NCBI GenBank assembly: GCA_002371705.1
Contig: DFGI01000012.1
Coordinates: 1-62,565, forward strand
DNA: 62,565 nt
Source of the DNA: Bacteroidales bacterium UBA3754
GTDB lineage: Bacteria; Bacteroidota; Bacteroidia; Bacteroidales; UBA1715
Direction of reading: 5' to 3'
Program-made: the position numbers and the translations under genes
Shown: piece after piece, positions 8,322 to 17,077 of the stretch
Position numbering within the stretch: position 1 is the stretch's first letter
How the letters are laid out: every line of letters starts with the position of its first letter
Notes under the pieces: generated by a model
The model's database searches: none
Seen by the model: the letters and a program-made list of their open reading frames with translations, nothing else
Told to the model about the DNA's origin: nothing

Positions 8322-10757
8322 ATGGCAAATTCAAATAATAAAGAGATTGCTGATTTTTTATTTGACTCAATAGAAAAGAATGCTGAAATTATCCCTATAG
8401 TGACCGATGGAGATATGCAACCGCCACGTGATATAGATGTGCCCGATGTGTTGCCAATTCTCCCGTTGAAAAATGCCATATTGTTTCCAGGGGTTGTTAT
8501 GCCAATTACCGTTGGTAGAGAAAAATCCATTCGCTTAATTCGCGACAACAATAAGAATAACCGTATAATTGGTACCGCCACACAACGTAATCCACAGGTG
8601 GAGTTTCCGGAATTGGCTGATTTGTTCAACGTGGGAACGGTGGCGCAGATTCTTAAAATTCTTGAAATGCCTGATGGGAACACAATGGTGATTTTACAGG
8701 GCATTTCACGTATCGCTATAGTGGAACAGGTTCAAACTGAACCATATATGATGTGTAGTGTGGTACGGCGGATGGAAACCAAGCCCGTACGTGACAAGGA
8801 ATTCGAGGCGATAATCTCAAATATAAAGGAAATGTCGCTGAAGGTTGTGAAAATGTCGTCGCAAGTGCCGAAGGAATCGCTGTTTGCCATAAAAAACATA
8901 TCAAACGCCACGTTTATCGTGAACTTTATGTCGTCGAACGTTGATGCGCCAGTCGATAAGAAAATTGCGTTACTTGATAGTGATGATTTAAAATCGCGTG
9001 CGGTGTTGTTGATGAAATTGTTGTCGCAACAGCTGCAAATTCTTGAAATTAAGAATGAAATTTTAAACAAAACCCGTCAGGATATTGACCAGCAACAACG
9101 TGACTACTTCCTGCACCAGCAGATGAAACAGATTCAGAGCGAATTGGGCGAAGAGTCTATCGACGAAGAAATTGAAAAACTTCGCGAACGGGCAAAAAGC
9201 AAGAAATGGTCGGCTGAAATTGCGGAACGTTTTGAAAAGGAACTTGCAAAATTGAACAGAATTGGGGTGCATTCTCCCGATTATCCTGTGCAATATTCGT
9301 ATGTGCAAACAATGCTCGATTTGCCTTGGAACGAATATTCCGAGGATAATTTTGATTTAAAGCACGCCGAAAAGGTTCTGAACCGAGACCATTATGGACT
9401 CGACAAGGTTAAAAAACGTATATTGGAACATTTGGCGGTTTTGAAGTTGAAAAACGATATGAAATCACCCATTTTGTGCCTATATGGTCCTCCGGGTGTT
9501 GGAAAAACTTCGTTGGGAAAGTCGATTGCGGCAGCGTTGAACCGAAAATATTGCCGTATGTCGTTGGGCGGTCTGCACGACGAATCGGAGATTCGTGGAC
9601 ACCGAAAAACATACATTGGCGCAATGCCGGGACGTATTATCCAAAACTTGAAAAAGGTAAAAACGTCAAATCCTGTGTTCGTGCTTGATGAAATTGATAA
9701 AGTTGGACGTGATGTGCATGGTGACCCAGAATCAGCGTTGCTCGAAGTTCTTGACCCAGAACAAAATAGCACGTTCTATGACAACTATCTGGAGTTGGAT
9801 TTCGATTTGTCTAAAGTGATGTTTATTGCTACGGCAAACAATATTGACACGATAAGTCCAGCACTTCGCGACAGAATGGAAATGATTGATATTTCTGGCT
9901 ATATTGCGGAAGAAAAAATTGAGATTGCAAAACGGCATTTGATTCCAAACCAACTGAAAAACAATGGATTGGAGGAACATGCGTTGTCTTTTTCAAGTAA
10001 AACAATCGAATATATAATTATAAACCACACCCGAGAGTCGGGTGTCCGTGGACTTGATAAAAAGATTGCGGAGATTATTCGCGGCTATGCCCAGAAAATC
10101 GTTCGTGGCGAGGAATTCTCACCAAAAGTTTCAATCGACGATGTGAAGAAAATTTTGGGCAAACCTGATTATTATTCCGAAATCTACGAGGGAAATGATT
10201 TCGCAGGTGTGGTTACTGGTTTGGCGTGGACTGCTGTCGGTGGCGAGATTCTGTATATTGAAACCAGCTACAGCAAAGGCAAGGGGGCTTTAACATTGAC
10301 GGGAAATCTTGGAAATGTGATGAAGGAATCCGCAACAATAGCCTTGGAATATGTTAAGTCGCATGCTGTGCAATTTGGACTGGACTCATTCGATTTCGAC
10401 AATACAAACATTCATTTGCATGTGCCCGAAGGCGCAATACCAAAAGATGGTCCATCGGCTGGTATAACTATGGCCACATCAATTGTGAGCGCACTGACCC
10501 GCCGTAAAGTCAGGAATCGTATTGCTATGACGGGCGAAATTACTTTGCGTGGAAAAGTGTTGCCTGTAGGAGGAATCAAAGAAAAAATATTGGCGGCAAA
10601 ACGAGCTGGTATTCAGGAAATTATCCTGTCTTCTCAAAACGAGAAGGATATTGATGAAATTGGCGAAAAATATCTGAAAGGAGTGTCGTTCAAATATGTG
10701 AACGAAATTTCCGAAGTTATTTCGTATGCGTTGCTAAACGAAACATCAACAAAATAA
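8322..10757 (+). CDS. lon: ATP-dependent protease Lon
   Basis: Homo-oligomeric cytoplasmic AAA+ protease that degrades misfolded and regulatory proteins. All parts are present in order: an N-terminal substrate-binding LON domain from about residue 44 (VLPILPLKNAILFPG), a coiled-coil region (about 240-310), the AAA+ module with Walker A GPPGVGKT at 389-396 and Walker B VFVLDEIDK, and the protease domain with catalytic Ser712 in DGPSAG and Lys755 in GGIKEK. Length (811 residues) is typical. No TAnnTTTG box was found in the 75 bp upstream, unlike most genes here, so it may be read from the upstream gene or use another sigma factor. A strong hairpin follows the stop. Confidence 0.97.
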   Translation: MANSNNKEIADFLFDSIEKNAEIIPIVTDGDMQPPRDIDVPDVLPILPLKNAILFPGVVMPITVGREKSIRLIRDNNKNNRIIGTATQRNPQVEFPELADLFNVGTVAQILKILEMPDGNTMVILQGISRIAIVEQVQTEPYMMCSVVRRMETKPVRDKEFEAIISNIKEMSLKVVKMSSQVPKESLFAIKNISNATFIVNFMSSNVDAPVDKKIALLDSDDLKSRAVLLMKLLSQQLQILEIKNEILNKTRQDIDQQQRDYFLHQQMKQIQSELGEESIDEEIEKLRERAKSKKWSAEIAERFEKELAKLNRIGVHSPDYPVQYSYVQTMLDLPWNEYSEDNFDLKHAEKVLNRDHYGLDKVKKRILEHLAVLKLKNDMKSPILCLYGPPGVGKTSLGKSIAAALNRKYCRMSLGGLHDESEIRGHRKTYIGAMPGRIIQNLKKVKTSNPVFVLDEIDKVGRDVHGDPESALLEVLDPEQNSTFYDNYLELDFDLSKVMFIATANNIDTISPALRDRMEMIDISGYIAEEKIEIAKRHLIPNQLKNNGLEEHALSFSSKTIEYIIINHTRESGVRGLDKKIAEIIRGYAQKIVRGEEFSPKVSIDDVKKILGKPDYYSEIYEGNDFAGVVTGLAWTAVGGEILYIETSYSKGKGALTLTGNLGNVMKESATIALEYVKSHAVQFGLDSFDFDNTNIHLHVPEGAIPKDGPSAGITMATSIVSALTRRKVRNRIAMTGEITLRGKVLPVGGIKEKILAAKRAGIQEIILSSQNEKDIDEIGEKYLKGVSFKYVNEISEVISYALLNETSTK

Positions 10758-10768
10758 TTGTGGTTTTG

Positions 10769-10797
10769 ATAGGGCTGTCACAATGTGACAGCCCTAT
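10769..10797. terminator. Hairpin between the convergent lon and sigma-factor genes
   Basis: A perfect 14-bp inverted repeat (ATAGGGCTGTCACA at 10769-10782 and its complement at 10784-10797) with almost no loop. It lies between two convergent stop codons. The T tract after it is short on both strands, so it is a likely bidirectional but not textbook terminator. Confidence 0.65.
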
Positions 10798-10805
10798 TTG
10801 TATCG

Positions 10806-11396
10806 TTACGAAATGTAAGTCATGGTGAGGTTCCGTTCTTCTATCATTTTTCGTAGGTTTATAATTGCATAGCGCATACGTCCTAACGCTGTGTTTATGC
10901 TAATTCCTTGGCTTTCTGCAATTTCCTTGAAACTCATATCAAGATTGACGCGCATAAGCACCGTGTTGCGTTGTTCTTCGGGCAACTCACGGATTAAATC
11001 TTTTAAGTCGCTGTTAATCTGCGTTTTAATGAATTGCGTCTCGATTGTCGCATCGGAAAATTTTGCGTTGTTGAATAAATCTATTTCACCGTTGTCGTTC
11101 GAAACGGTCGGCAATTTATTTTCTTTTCTGAAATAGTCTATCATAAGATTATGCGCGATTCTGAACAACCAAGCCGAAAAATGGCCATCGTCGTGGTAAG
11201 CATCTTGTTTGAGCGAACGAATCACTTTCATAAATGTTTCTTGGCATAAATCTTCGGCAAGTTCCCTGTTGCGTACCAAATGGCGGAGATACCCCAGCAC
11301 TTTGCTGTGATAACGGGTAATCAAAATGTCCATAGCTGAATTGTCGCCATTACTGAAGGCGGCAAGTAACTCCTGATCGGAAAACATACTTTTCAT
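10806..11396 (-). CDS. ECF-type RNA polymerase sigma factor
   Basis: Directs RNA polymerase to an alternative promoter set. Region 2 is visible around residues 25-95, ending in WLFRIAHNLMIDYFRKEN, the part that melts and reads the -10 element. Region 4 lies at about 135-190 with LPEEQRNTVLMRVNLDMSFKEIA and a helix-turn-helix ISINTALGRMRYA that reads the -35 element. At 196 residues it has the standard ECF size, with no extra C-terminal domain. No anti-sigma gene lies next to it, so its activity must be controlled elsewhere or by expression. It diverges from uvrA, and a promoter box for it lies at 11479-11486, giving a leader of about 75 nt. Its regulon cannot be read from this window. Confidence 0.92.
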   Translation of the reverse strand: MKSMFSDQELLAAFSNGDNSAMDILITRYHSKVLGYLRHLVRNRELAEDLCQETFMKVIRSLKQDAYHDDGHFSAWLFRIAHNLMIDYFRKENKLPTVSNDNGEIDLFNNAKFSDATIETQFIKTQINSDLKDLIRELPEEQRNTVLMRVNLDMSFKEIAESQGISINTALGRMRYAIINLRKMIEERNLTMTYIS

Positions 11397-11478
11397 AACA
11401 CATAGTATTTTAATGATACACAGTTATTTTTGAAAAGTAAATGTTTCCTATAGGCAAAAATTTTAATGTTTTCGAATA

Positions 11479-11507
11479 CAAATATATAAAATTACTTTGT
11501 AAAACAA
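11479..11507 (-). promoter_or_regulatory. Promoter of the ECF sigma gene (-7 box plus possible -33 TTG)
   Basis: The minus strand carries TATATTTG (11479-11486), a match to TAnnTTTG, with a TTG at 11505-11507 separated by 18 nt, close to the expected -33 spacing. Confidence 0.6.
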
Positions 11508-11526
11508 GAATAAACAAATAATAAAT

Positions 11527-11534
11527 TAATTTTG
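11527..11534 (+). promoter_or_regulatory. Bacteroidota -7 promoter box for uvrA
   Basis: TAATTTTG matches TAnnTTTG and ends 18 nt before the uvrA ATG. Confidence 0.6.
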
Positions 11535-11552
11535 TAGTCGAATTTCAAGAGT

Positions 11553-14312
11553 ATGGAAACTCAAAATATAGAGGTAAAAGGGGCTTCGGTCCATAATCTA
11601 AAGAAAATTGATGTGACGGTGCGCCGCGGCGATTTCGTGGTGGTTACGGGTGTTTCTGGTTCTGGTAAATCCTCGTTGGCGTTCGACACTATTTATGCCG
11701 AGGGACAGCGTCGTTACGTGGAGAGCTTGTCGTCGTATGCCCGTCAGTTTTTGGGGAAAATACAAAAGCCTGAAGTTGAGTCAATTACGGGCATTCCGCC
11801 AGCAATTGCCATTGAGCAGAAGGTGAACGCGGTGAATCCTCGTTCGACAGTTGGCACATCAACAGAAATATATGATTACATAAAATTGTTATTCGCACGA
11901 ATTGGAAAAACAATTTCTCCAATTTCGGGAACGGTTGTCAAACGGCATTCAGTGCAGGATGTTGTTGACTTTGTGTTGAGTGAGGAGGGCAAACGATGTT
12001 ATCTCACAGCTCCGCTGATTTTGGGAACACTTTCGTTTAAACAAAAGATGGAACTTCTTGAAAAAGAAGGATTTAATCGTTTGTTTGTTGATGGTGAGAT
12101 TGTCCGTATTTCCGAATGTAAGGAATCTATGTTGTCGAAACAAACATCGATTTTGATTGATAGGTTTGTCGCAAATAATTCTGTGGCTGGACGTGTTGCC
12201 GATTCGGTTTTGACTGCATTTCAGGAAGGTGATGAGGCGTGTTCTGTTTGGGTTGAATCGGACAATGGGTTTGAACGACACGATTTTTCCACTCGCTTCG
12301 AGGCTGATGGAATCACGTTTGAGGAGCCGTCAGTGTTTATGTTTAATTTCAACAGCCCTTTGGGGGCTTGTCCGAAATGCGAAGGCTTCGGAAAAATTGT
12401 CGGCATTGACCCCAACAAGGTAATACCTGATAAGAAACTTTCTGTTTGGGAGAATGCCGTTGTGTGTTGGCGCAGCGACAAAATGAGCGAGTGGAAAGAC
12501 CAAGTGGTGATGAATGCCGCAAAATGTGATTTCCCAATTCATAAACCCTATAACAATTTGACAGAACAGCAGAAGGAGATGCTGTGGAAGGGTACAAAAT
12601 ATTTTGAGGGCATCAATGATTTCTTTGACATGGTGGAGCGTAATATGTACAAAATCCAATATCGGGTATTGATGTCGCGCTACCGTGGAAAAACAATTTG
12701 TACCGAATGTCACGGTTCTCGTTTGAAAAAAGAGGCTGGATATGTGCATGTTGCGGGAAAAACGATATTTGATTTGGTGGAACAACCTATTTCGTGGCTT
12801 TTACCATTTTTTGAAACGATTCAACTTGACGAATACGATAGAAACATTGCTGAACGCATATTGACGGAAATCGTTGTGCGTCTTCGTACGCTTGTGGATG
12901 TTGGGTTGGGCTATCTTACTCTGAATCGTCTGTCGAATACACTTTCGGGTGGCGAATCACAACGTATTAATCTAGCCACATCATTGAGTAGTAGTTTGGT
13001 CGGTTCGTTGTATATTCTCGATGAACCAAGCATAGGTTTACATCCTCGTGATACACAGAAACTTATTCGTGTTTTAAAGCAATTGCAACGTATTGGCAAT
13101 ACGGTGATTGTGGTGGAACATGACGAGGAAATGATGCGTGCCGCTGATGATATAATTGACATCGGACCGAATGCTGGCGTTCAAGGTGGAAATGTTGTGT
13201 TCCAAGGAACCTTGCAGGAAATGCTAAAGAAAGGCGATACGTTGACTGCTGATTATCTGACGGGACGGAAAAAGATTGAAATGCCACAGGTTCGTCGTGC
13301 GTGGAAAAACTGCATCACAATTTCTGGGGCGCGCGAAAATAATTTGAAGGATATCACCGTGAAGATTCCATTGGGCGTTTTGACCGTTGTTACGGGTGTT
13401 TCTGGCTCTGGAAAATCTTCGCTGATTGACAAGATTTTATATCCTGGATTACAGCAAGTGTTAGGCGAGTCGGGTGTTTCTATGGGAGAATGCGACGGCA
13501 TAGATGGATATGCCTCGTTGAGTTGTGTTGAATTTGTTGACCAAAATCCCATTGGAAAATCAACTCGTTCTAATCCAGTCACATATACAAAGGCGTTTGA
13601 TGATATACGCACGTTGTTTGCTACGCAGAAATCTGCTCAGTTGCAGGGATTCAGGCCAGCTCATTTTTCATTCAACACAGATGGAGGACGATGTGAAGAG
13701 TGTAAGGGTGAGGGCGTTATAAAAGTTGAAATGCAGTTTATGGCTGATGTGGAATTGGTGTGTGAGGAATGTCAGGGAAAACGATATAAAAGCGATGTTT
13801 TGGAAATACTTTATCGCGGAAAGTCAATAGCGGATGTTTTGGAAATGACAGTAGATGAAGCAATCGCTTTTTTTAAAGAAGATTCTTCGACCGTGACGCA
13901 AAAAATAGCCAAGAGTTTGCAACCATTGCAAGATGTTGGATTGGGCTACGTGGCTTTGGGACAGTCGTCGAGTACATTTTCGGGAGGTGAGTTGCAACGT
14001 ATAAAATTGGCGACATTCCTCGGCAAAGGTGGGGTGGAAAAATGTATGTTTATATTCGATGAACCCACGACAGGTCTGCATTTCCATGATATTAAAAAAC
14101 TGATGGATTCATTTAACCGCCTGTTGGCTCAAGGGCATTCCGTGGTGGTGATAGAACACAACCTCGATGTGATAAAATGTGCGGATTGGATTATTGATAT
14201 GGGACCTGAAGGAGGTGAGGCAGGTGGAAATGTGGTGTTTGCGGGTAAACCCGAGGATTTGCTTTTGTGCGAGAATTCATATACCGCAAAATATCTGAAG
14301 GAAAAGATGTGA
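11553..14312 (+). CDS. uvrA: Excinuclease ABC subunit A
   Basis: Damage-recognition ATPase of nucleotide excision repair that loads UvrB at bulky lesions. It has two ABC ATPase modules, each with Walker A GVSGSGKSS (near residue 33 and again near residue 615), ABC signatures LSGGESQRI and FSGGELQRI, and two Walker B segments (ILDEPSIGLHP and IFDEPTTGLHF). Zinc-binding Cys pairs are seen at CPKCEGF and CTECHGS in the first half and at CEECKGEG and CEECQGKR in the second. At 919 residues it is slightly shorter than E. coli UvrA (940) but intact. No uvrB or uvrC is nearby. The glycosyltransferase gene starts one base after its stop, so the two are probably cotranscribed. Confidence 0.96.
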   Translation: METQNIEVKGASVHNLKKIDVTVRRGDFVVVTGVSGSGKSSLAFDTIYAEGQRRYVESLSSYARQFLGKIQKPEVESITGIPPAIAIEQKVNAVNPRSTVGTSTEIYDYIKLLFARIGKTISPISGTVVKRHSVQDVVDFVLSEEGKRCYLTAPLILGTLSFKQKMELLEKEGFNRLFVDGEIVRISECKESMLSKQTSILIDRFVANNSVAGRVADSVLTAFQEGDEACSVWVESDNGFERHDFSTRFEADGITFEEPSVFMFNFNSPLGACPKCEGFGKIVGIDPNKVIPDKKLSVWENAVVCWRSDKMSEWKDQVVMNAAKCDFPIHKPYNNLTEQQKEMLWKGTKYFEGINDFFDMVERNMYKIQYRVLMSRYRGKTICTECHGSRLKKEAGYVHVAGKTIFDLVEQPISWLLPFFETIQLDEYDRNIAERILTEIVVRLRTLVDVGLGYLTLNRLSNTLSGGESQRINLATSLSSSLVGSLYILDEPSIGLHPRDTQKLIRVLKQLQRIGNTVIVVEHDEEMMRAADDIIDIGPNAGVQGGNVVFQGTLQEMLKKGDTLTADYLTGRKKIEMPQVRRAWKNCITISGARENNLKDITVKIPLGVLTVVTGVSGSGKSSLIDKILYPGLQQVLGESGVSMGECDGIDGYASLSCVEFVDQNPIGKSTRSNPVTYTKAFDDIRTLFATQKSAQLQGFRPAHFSFNTDGGRCEECKGEGVIKVEMQFMADVELVCEECQGKRYKSDVLEILYRGKSIADVLEMTVDEAIAFFKEDSSTVTQKIAKSLQPLQDVGLGYVALGQSSSTFSGGELQRIKLATFLGKGGVEKCMFIFDEPTTGLHFHDIKKLMDSFNRLLAQGHSVVVIEHNLDVIKCADWIIDMGPEGGEAGGNVVFAGKPEDLLLCENSYTAKYLKEKM

Positions 14313-14313
14313 A

Positions 14314-15654
14314 ATGTTAGGTGCTACCTGTAAAAACGTGAAACGACTTTTGATTTTGGCATATGATTTTCCTCCTTACGTTTCGGTTGGTGGCTTGCGA
14401 CCGTATGCGTGGTATAGGTTTTTGAAGGAATATGGCGTGTATCCTGTGGTTGTTACGAGGCAGTGGGAAAATAAATACGGTAACGAACTTGATTATGTGG
14501 CTCCAAGTTCTTCTACAAAAACTATTGTGGAGGAAACAGAATATGGTACCATAATACGTACCTCCTACAAACCAAATATAGCGAACCGATTGTTGTTGAA
14601 GTATGGCAGCGCAAAATTCTCAGTGTTACGAAAAGCCGTAACCGCATTTTATGAATTTGCTCAATTTTTATTTTTCGTTGGTCCAAAATCCGGTTTATAT
14701 CGAGGCGCAAAGGAATATTTGATGAATAATAAAGTTGATGCCATAATTGCGACGGGCGAGCCCTTTATATTATTCAGATATGCTTCAGCCTTGAGTAAAA
14801 AATATAATACGCCGTGGATTGCCGATTATCGTGATCCGTGGGTACAAAATAAAAATCGAAGCCGGTTTATGGGAAAATGGAATGCGTATTTTGAACGGAA
14901 ATATACGCAGAATGCGTCGTACATTGTGACTGTTGGTGAATTTTTCAGAATGCAAATTTCAAAAAACGTAAAGAAACCGTTTTCGATAATTCCAAATGGC
15001 TATAATTCCGAAGTGATTCAGTCAATAGCAGATGTTGTGCAAAAAAATGATATACTTCGTTTCGCCTTTGTAGGAACAATTTATAAATGGCATCCGTTGG
15101 AAAGTGTGCTTGATTGTTTTTCCGAATTTGCTGGAAGTGATACTTCGCCAGCCTTTGAATTGAATTTCTATGGCGTTAATAATATGCAGGAACTCAGGGC
15201 GTTGATAGATTCAAAATATGCAAATTTGTTAAGCCATATACATATATATCCCCGTATAGCAAATGCTCAATTATTGCAGTTGTTGGCTGGTCATAACGTG
15301 ATGTTGCTTTTCAATTACTATGCATTTGAAGGCACAAAACTGTATGATTACATTGGTTTGCGTCGAAAAATCCTTTTTTGTTATTCGGAAGATAAGGAGG
15401 CTTTACAATTGAAAGAAAAGTACTATCCTTTGAAAGATACAGAATCGGTTAACATTCATGTACAAGAAGATGTGATTTTGAAAACGAATTCGGGGGTTAT
15501 TGTAAAAAATAAACAACAATTACTTTTGGAATTAAGTAATTTGTATTCTGAATTTCAATCCACGGGTGCTATTGCTTGTGATTCTATTGATATTGAGCGT
15601 TATTCACGGAAAAGTGGCGCAAAATCTCTTGCGGAACTTATAATCAATTTATAA
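14314..15654 (+). CDS. Glycosyltransferase, GT4-like (GT-B fold)
   Basis: Predicted cytoplasmic retaining glycosyltransferase that moves a sugar from a nucleotide donor to an envelope glycan or lipid. The N-terminal Rossmann-like domain opens with LLILAYDFPPYVSVGGLRP, the glycine-rich acceptor loop typical of GT4 enzymes. PWIADYRDPW and the IIPNGYN segment near residue 228 mark the domain border seen in this family. The C-terminal domain is more diverged: the usual EGFG donor-binding motif is seen only as the variant YYAFEGTKLYDYIGL. It follows uvrA by one base, suggesting coupling, but no other glycan genes are adjacent, so acceptor and pathway are unknown. Confidence 0.75.
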   Translation: MLGATCKNVKRLLILAYDFPPYVSVGGLRPYAWYRFLKEYGVYPVVVTRQWENKYGNELDYVAPSSSTKTIVEETEYGTIIRTSYKPNIANRLLLKYGSAKFSVLRKAVTAFYEFAQFLFFVGPKSGLYRGAKEYLMNNKVDAIIATGEPFILFRYASALSKKYNTPWIADYRDPWVQNKNRSRFMGKWNAYFERKYTQNASYIVTVGEFFRMQISKNVKKPFSIIPNGYNSEVIQSIADVVQKNDILRFAFVGTIYKWHPLESVLDCFSEFAGSDTSPAFELNFYGVNNMQELRALIDSKYANLLSHIHIYPRIANAQLLQLLAGHNVMLLFNYYAFEGTKLYDYIGLRRKILFCYSEDKEALQLKEKYYPLKDTESVNIHVQEDVILKTNSGVIVKNKQQLLLELSNLYSEFQSTGAIACDSIDIERYSRKSGAKSLAELIINL

Positions 15655-15707
15655 TTCGAATCAATATCTACTAACGTAGAATGCTTGCAATCCGTTCTTT
15701 TAACTTG

Positions 15708-16997
15708 TTATTTTTCCTGTAAACTATTCAACCGTACCGAAACAGCATTCTTATGTGCGTCGAGCATTTCGGCTTCAGCCATAGTCTCTATTGTTGGACC
15801 GAGTGTTGTAAGTCCTTGAGGTATAATTTCTTGGAATGTGATTTTACGGACAAAACTATCAAGCGAAACGCCACTATAAGCCTTTGCGTAGCCGTTTGTC
15901 GGCAACGTGTGGTTTGTTCCCGACGCATAGTCGCCAGCGCTTTCAGGTGAGTAATTCCCCAAGAAAACAGAACCTGCGTTCACAACTTTTTTGCTGAACT
16001 CAAATGCCTTATCTACAGAGAGAATCAAATGTTCAGGGGCATATTCGTTCATCATTTCCACAAGTTCATCTTGCGAATCGAATACAATTATTTTGCTGTT
16101 TGCAACCGAAATCTCCACAATTTCATTACGTTTCAGTTGTGCTTTTTGCTGCTCAATTGCTGTCTTTGTTGCTTCGGCAATTTGTTTCGATGTTGTAAGT
16201 AAAATTGCCTGACTGTCTTTCCCGTGTTCGCACTGCGAAAGAAAATCCGAAGCGATGAAATCTGGATTCGCTGTTTCATCAGCAACAATCATCACTTCCG
16301 ACGGTCCAGCTGGCATGTCAATTGCAACGCCTTGCATGCTCACCATCATTTTCGCTTTCATCACGAATTGGTTGCCTGGTCCGAAAATTTTATACACTTG
16401 CGGAATAGTTTCTGTTCCGTATGCCATAGCCGCAATTGCTTGAGCTCCACCAACTTTGAAGATTTTGGTCACGCCAGCCTGTTTTGCAGCATACAAAATT
16501 GCAGGGTGGATTGAACCAGTCTTTCCTTCAGGCGTACAAAGGATTATTTCCTTACAACCTGCAATTTTAGCAGGAATGGCAAGCATCAAAATTGTTGAAA
16601 ATAACGGTGCGGAACCGCCTGGAATGTATAATCCGACCTTTTCAATGCCAACGCTTTTCCGCCAGCATTTTACACCGAACATAGTTTCAGTAACCGATGG
16701 AATTTCCTCCTGACGTTCGTGGAATTTTGTGATGTTGGCAATGGCAACTTTTATTGCCGCCTTCAGTTTGTCGGAAACAAGCGATTCGGCAACGCAAATT
16801 TCTTGTTGTGAAACCGTAAGATTTTGAATATCAGGATTGTCGAATTTACGGCAATATTCAAATACGGCTTTGTCGCCATTTTCTTTCACATTAGCCAAAA
16901 TTCCAGCCACAATAGGCTCAAGTTCTGCATTTTCGAGCAAAGGACGTTTTAAAATTGTTGCCCAGTCTTTTTTGTCAGGATTTATGTATGTTTCCAT
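15708..16997 (-). CDS. hisD: Histidinol dehydrogenase
   Basis: Catalyses the last two oxidation steps of histidine synthesis, from histidinol to histidine, using NAD and zinc. Recognisable family blocks are EKVGLYIPGGSAPLFST (NAD site), IFGPGNQFVMKAK, IDMPAGPSEVMIVAD, the zinc/catalytic segment SQCEHGKDSQ, the YAPEHLIL block with the catalytic Glu-His pair, and SGTNHTLPTNGYAKAYSG near the C-terminus. Length (429) is standard. The gene stands alone: no hisG, hisC or hisB is next to it. A TAnnTTTG box at 17053-17060 gives a leader of roughly 50 nt in which I saw no clear attenuator. Confidence 0.96.
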   Translation of the reverse strand: METYINPDKKDWATILKRPLLENAELEPIVAGILANVKENGDKAVFEYCRKFDNPDIQNLTVSQQEICVAESLVSDKLKAAIKVAIANITKFHERQEEIPSVTETMFGVKCWRKSVGIEKVGLYIPGGSAPLFSTILMLAIPAKIAGCKEIILCTPEGKTGSIHPAILYAAKQAGVTKIFKVGGAQAIAAMAYGTETIPQVYKIFGPGNQFVMKAKMMVSMQGVAIDMPAGPSEVMIVADETANPDFIASDFLSQCEHGKDSQAILLTTSKQIAEATKTAIEQQKAQLKRNEIVEISVANSKIIVFDSQDELVEMMNEYAPEHLILSVDKAFEFSKKVVNAGSVFLGNYSPESAGDYASGTNHTLPTNGYAKAYSGVSLDSFVRKITFQEIIPQGLTTLGPTIETMAEAEMLDAHKNAVSVRLNSLQEK

Positions 16998-17052
16998 TGA
17001 TTATCATTGTTTTAATGTTGATATTCCTTTGACTATGGAATTTTTCACACGG

Positions 17053-17060
17053 CAAATATA
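17053..17060 (-). promoter_or_regulatory. Bacteroidota -7 promoter box for hisD
   Basis: The minus strand reads TATATTTG, matching TAnnTTTG, 55 nt before the hisD start codon. Confidence 0.6.
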
Positions 17061-17077
17061 TTGATTTTAATTGATTC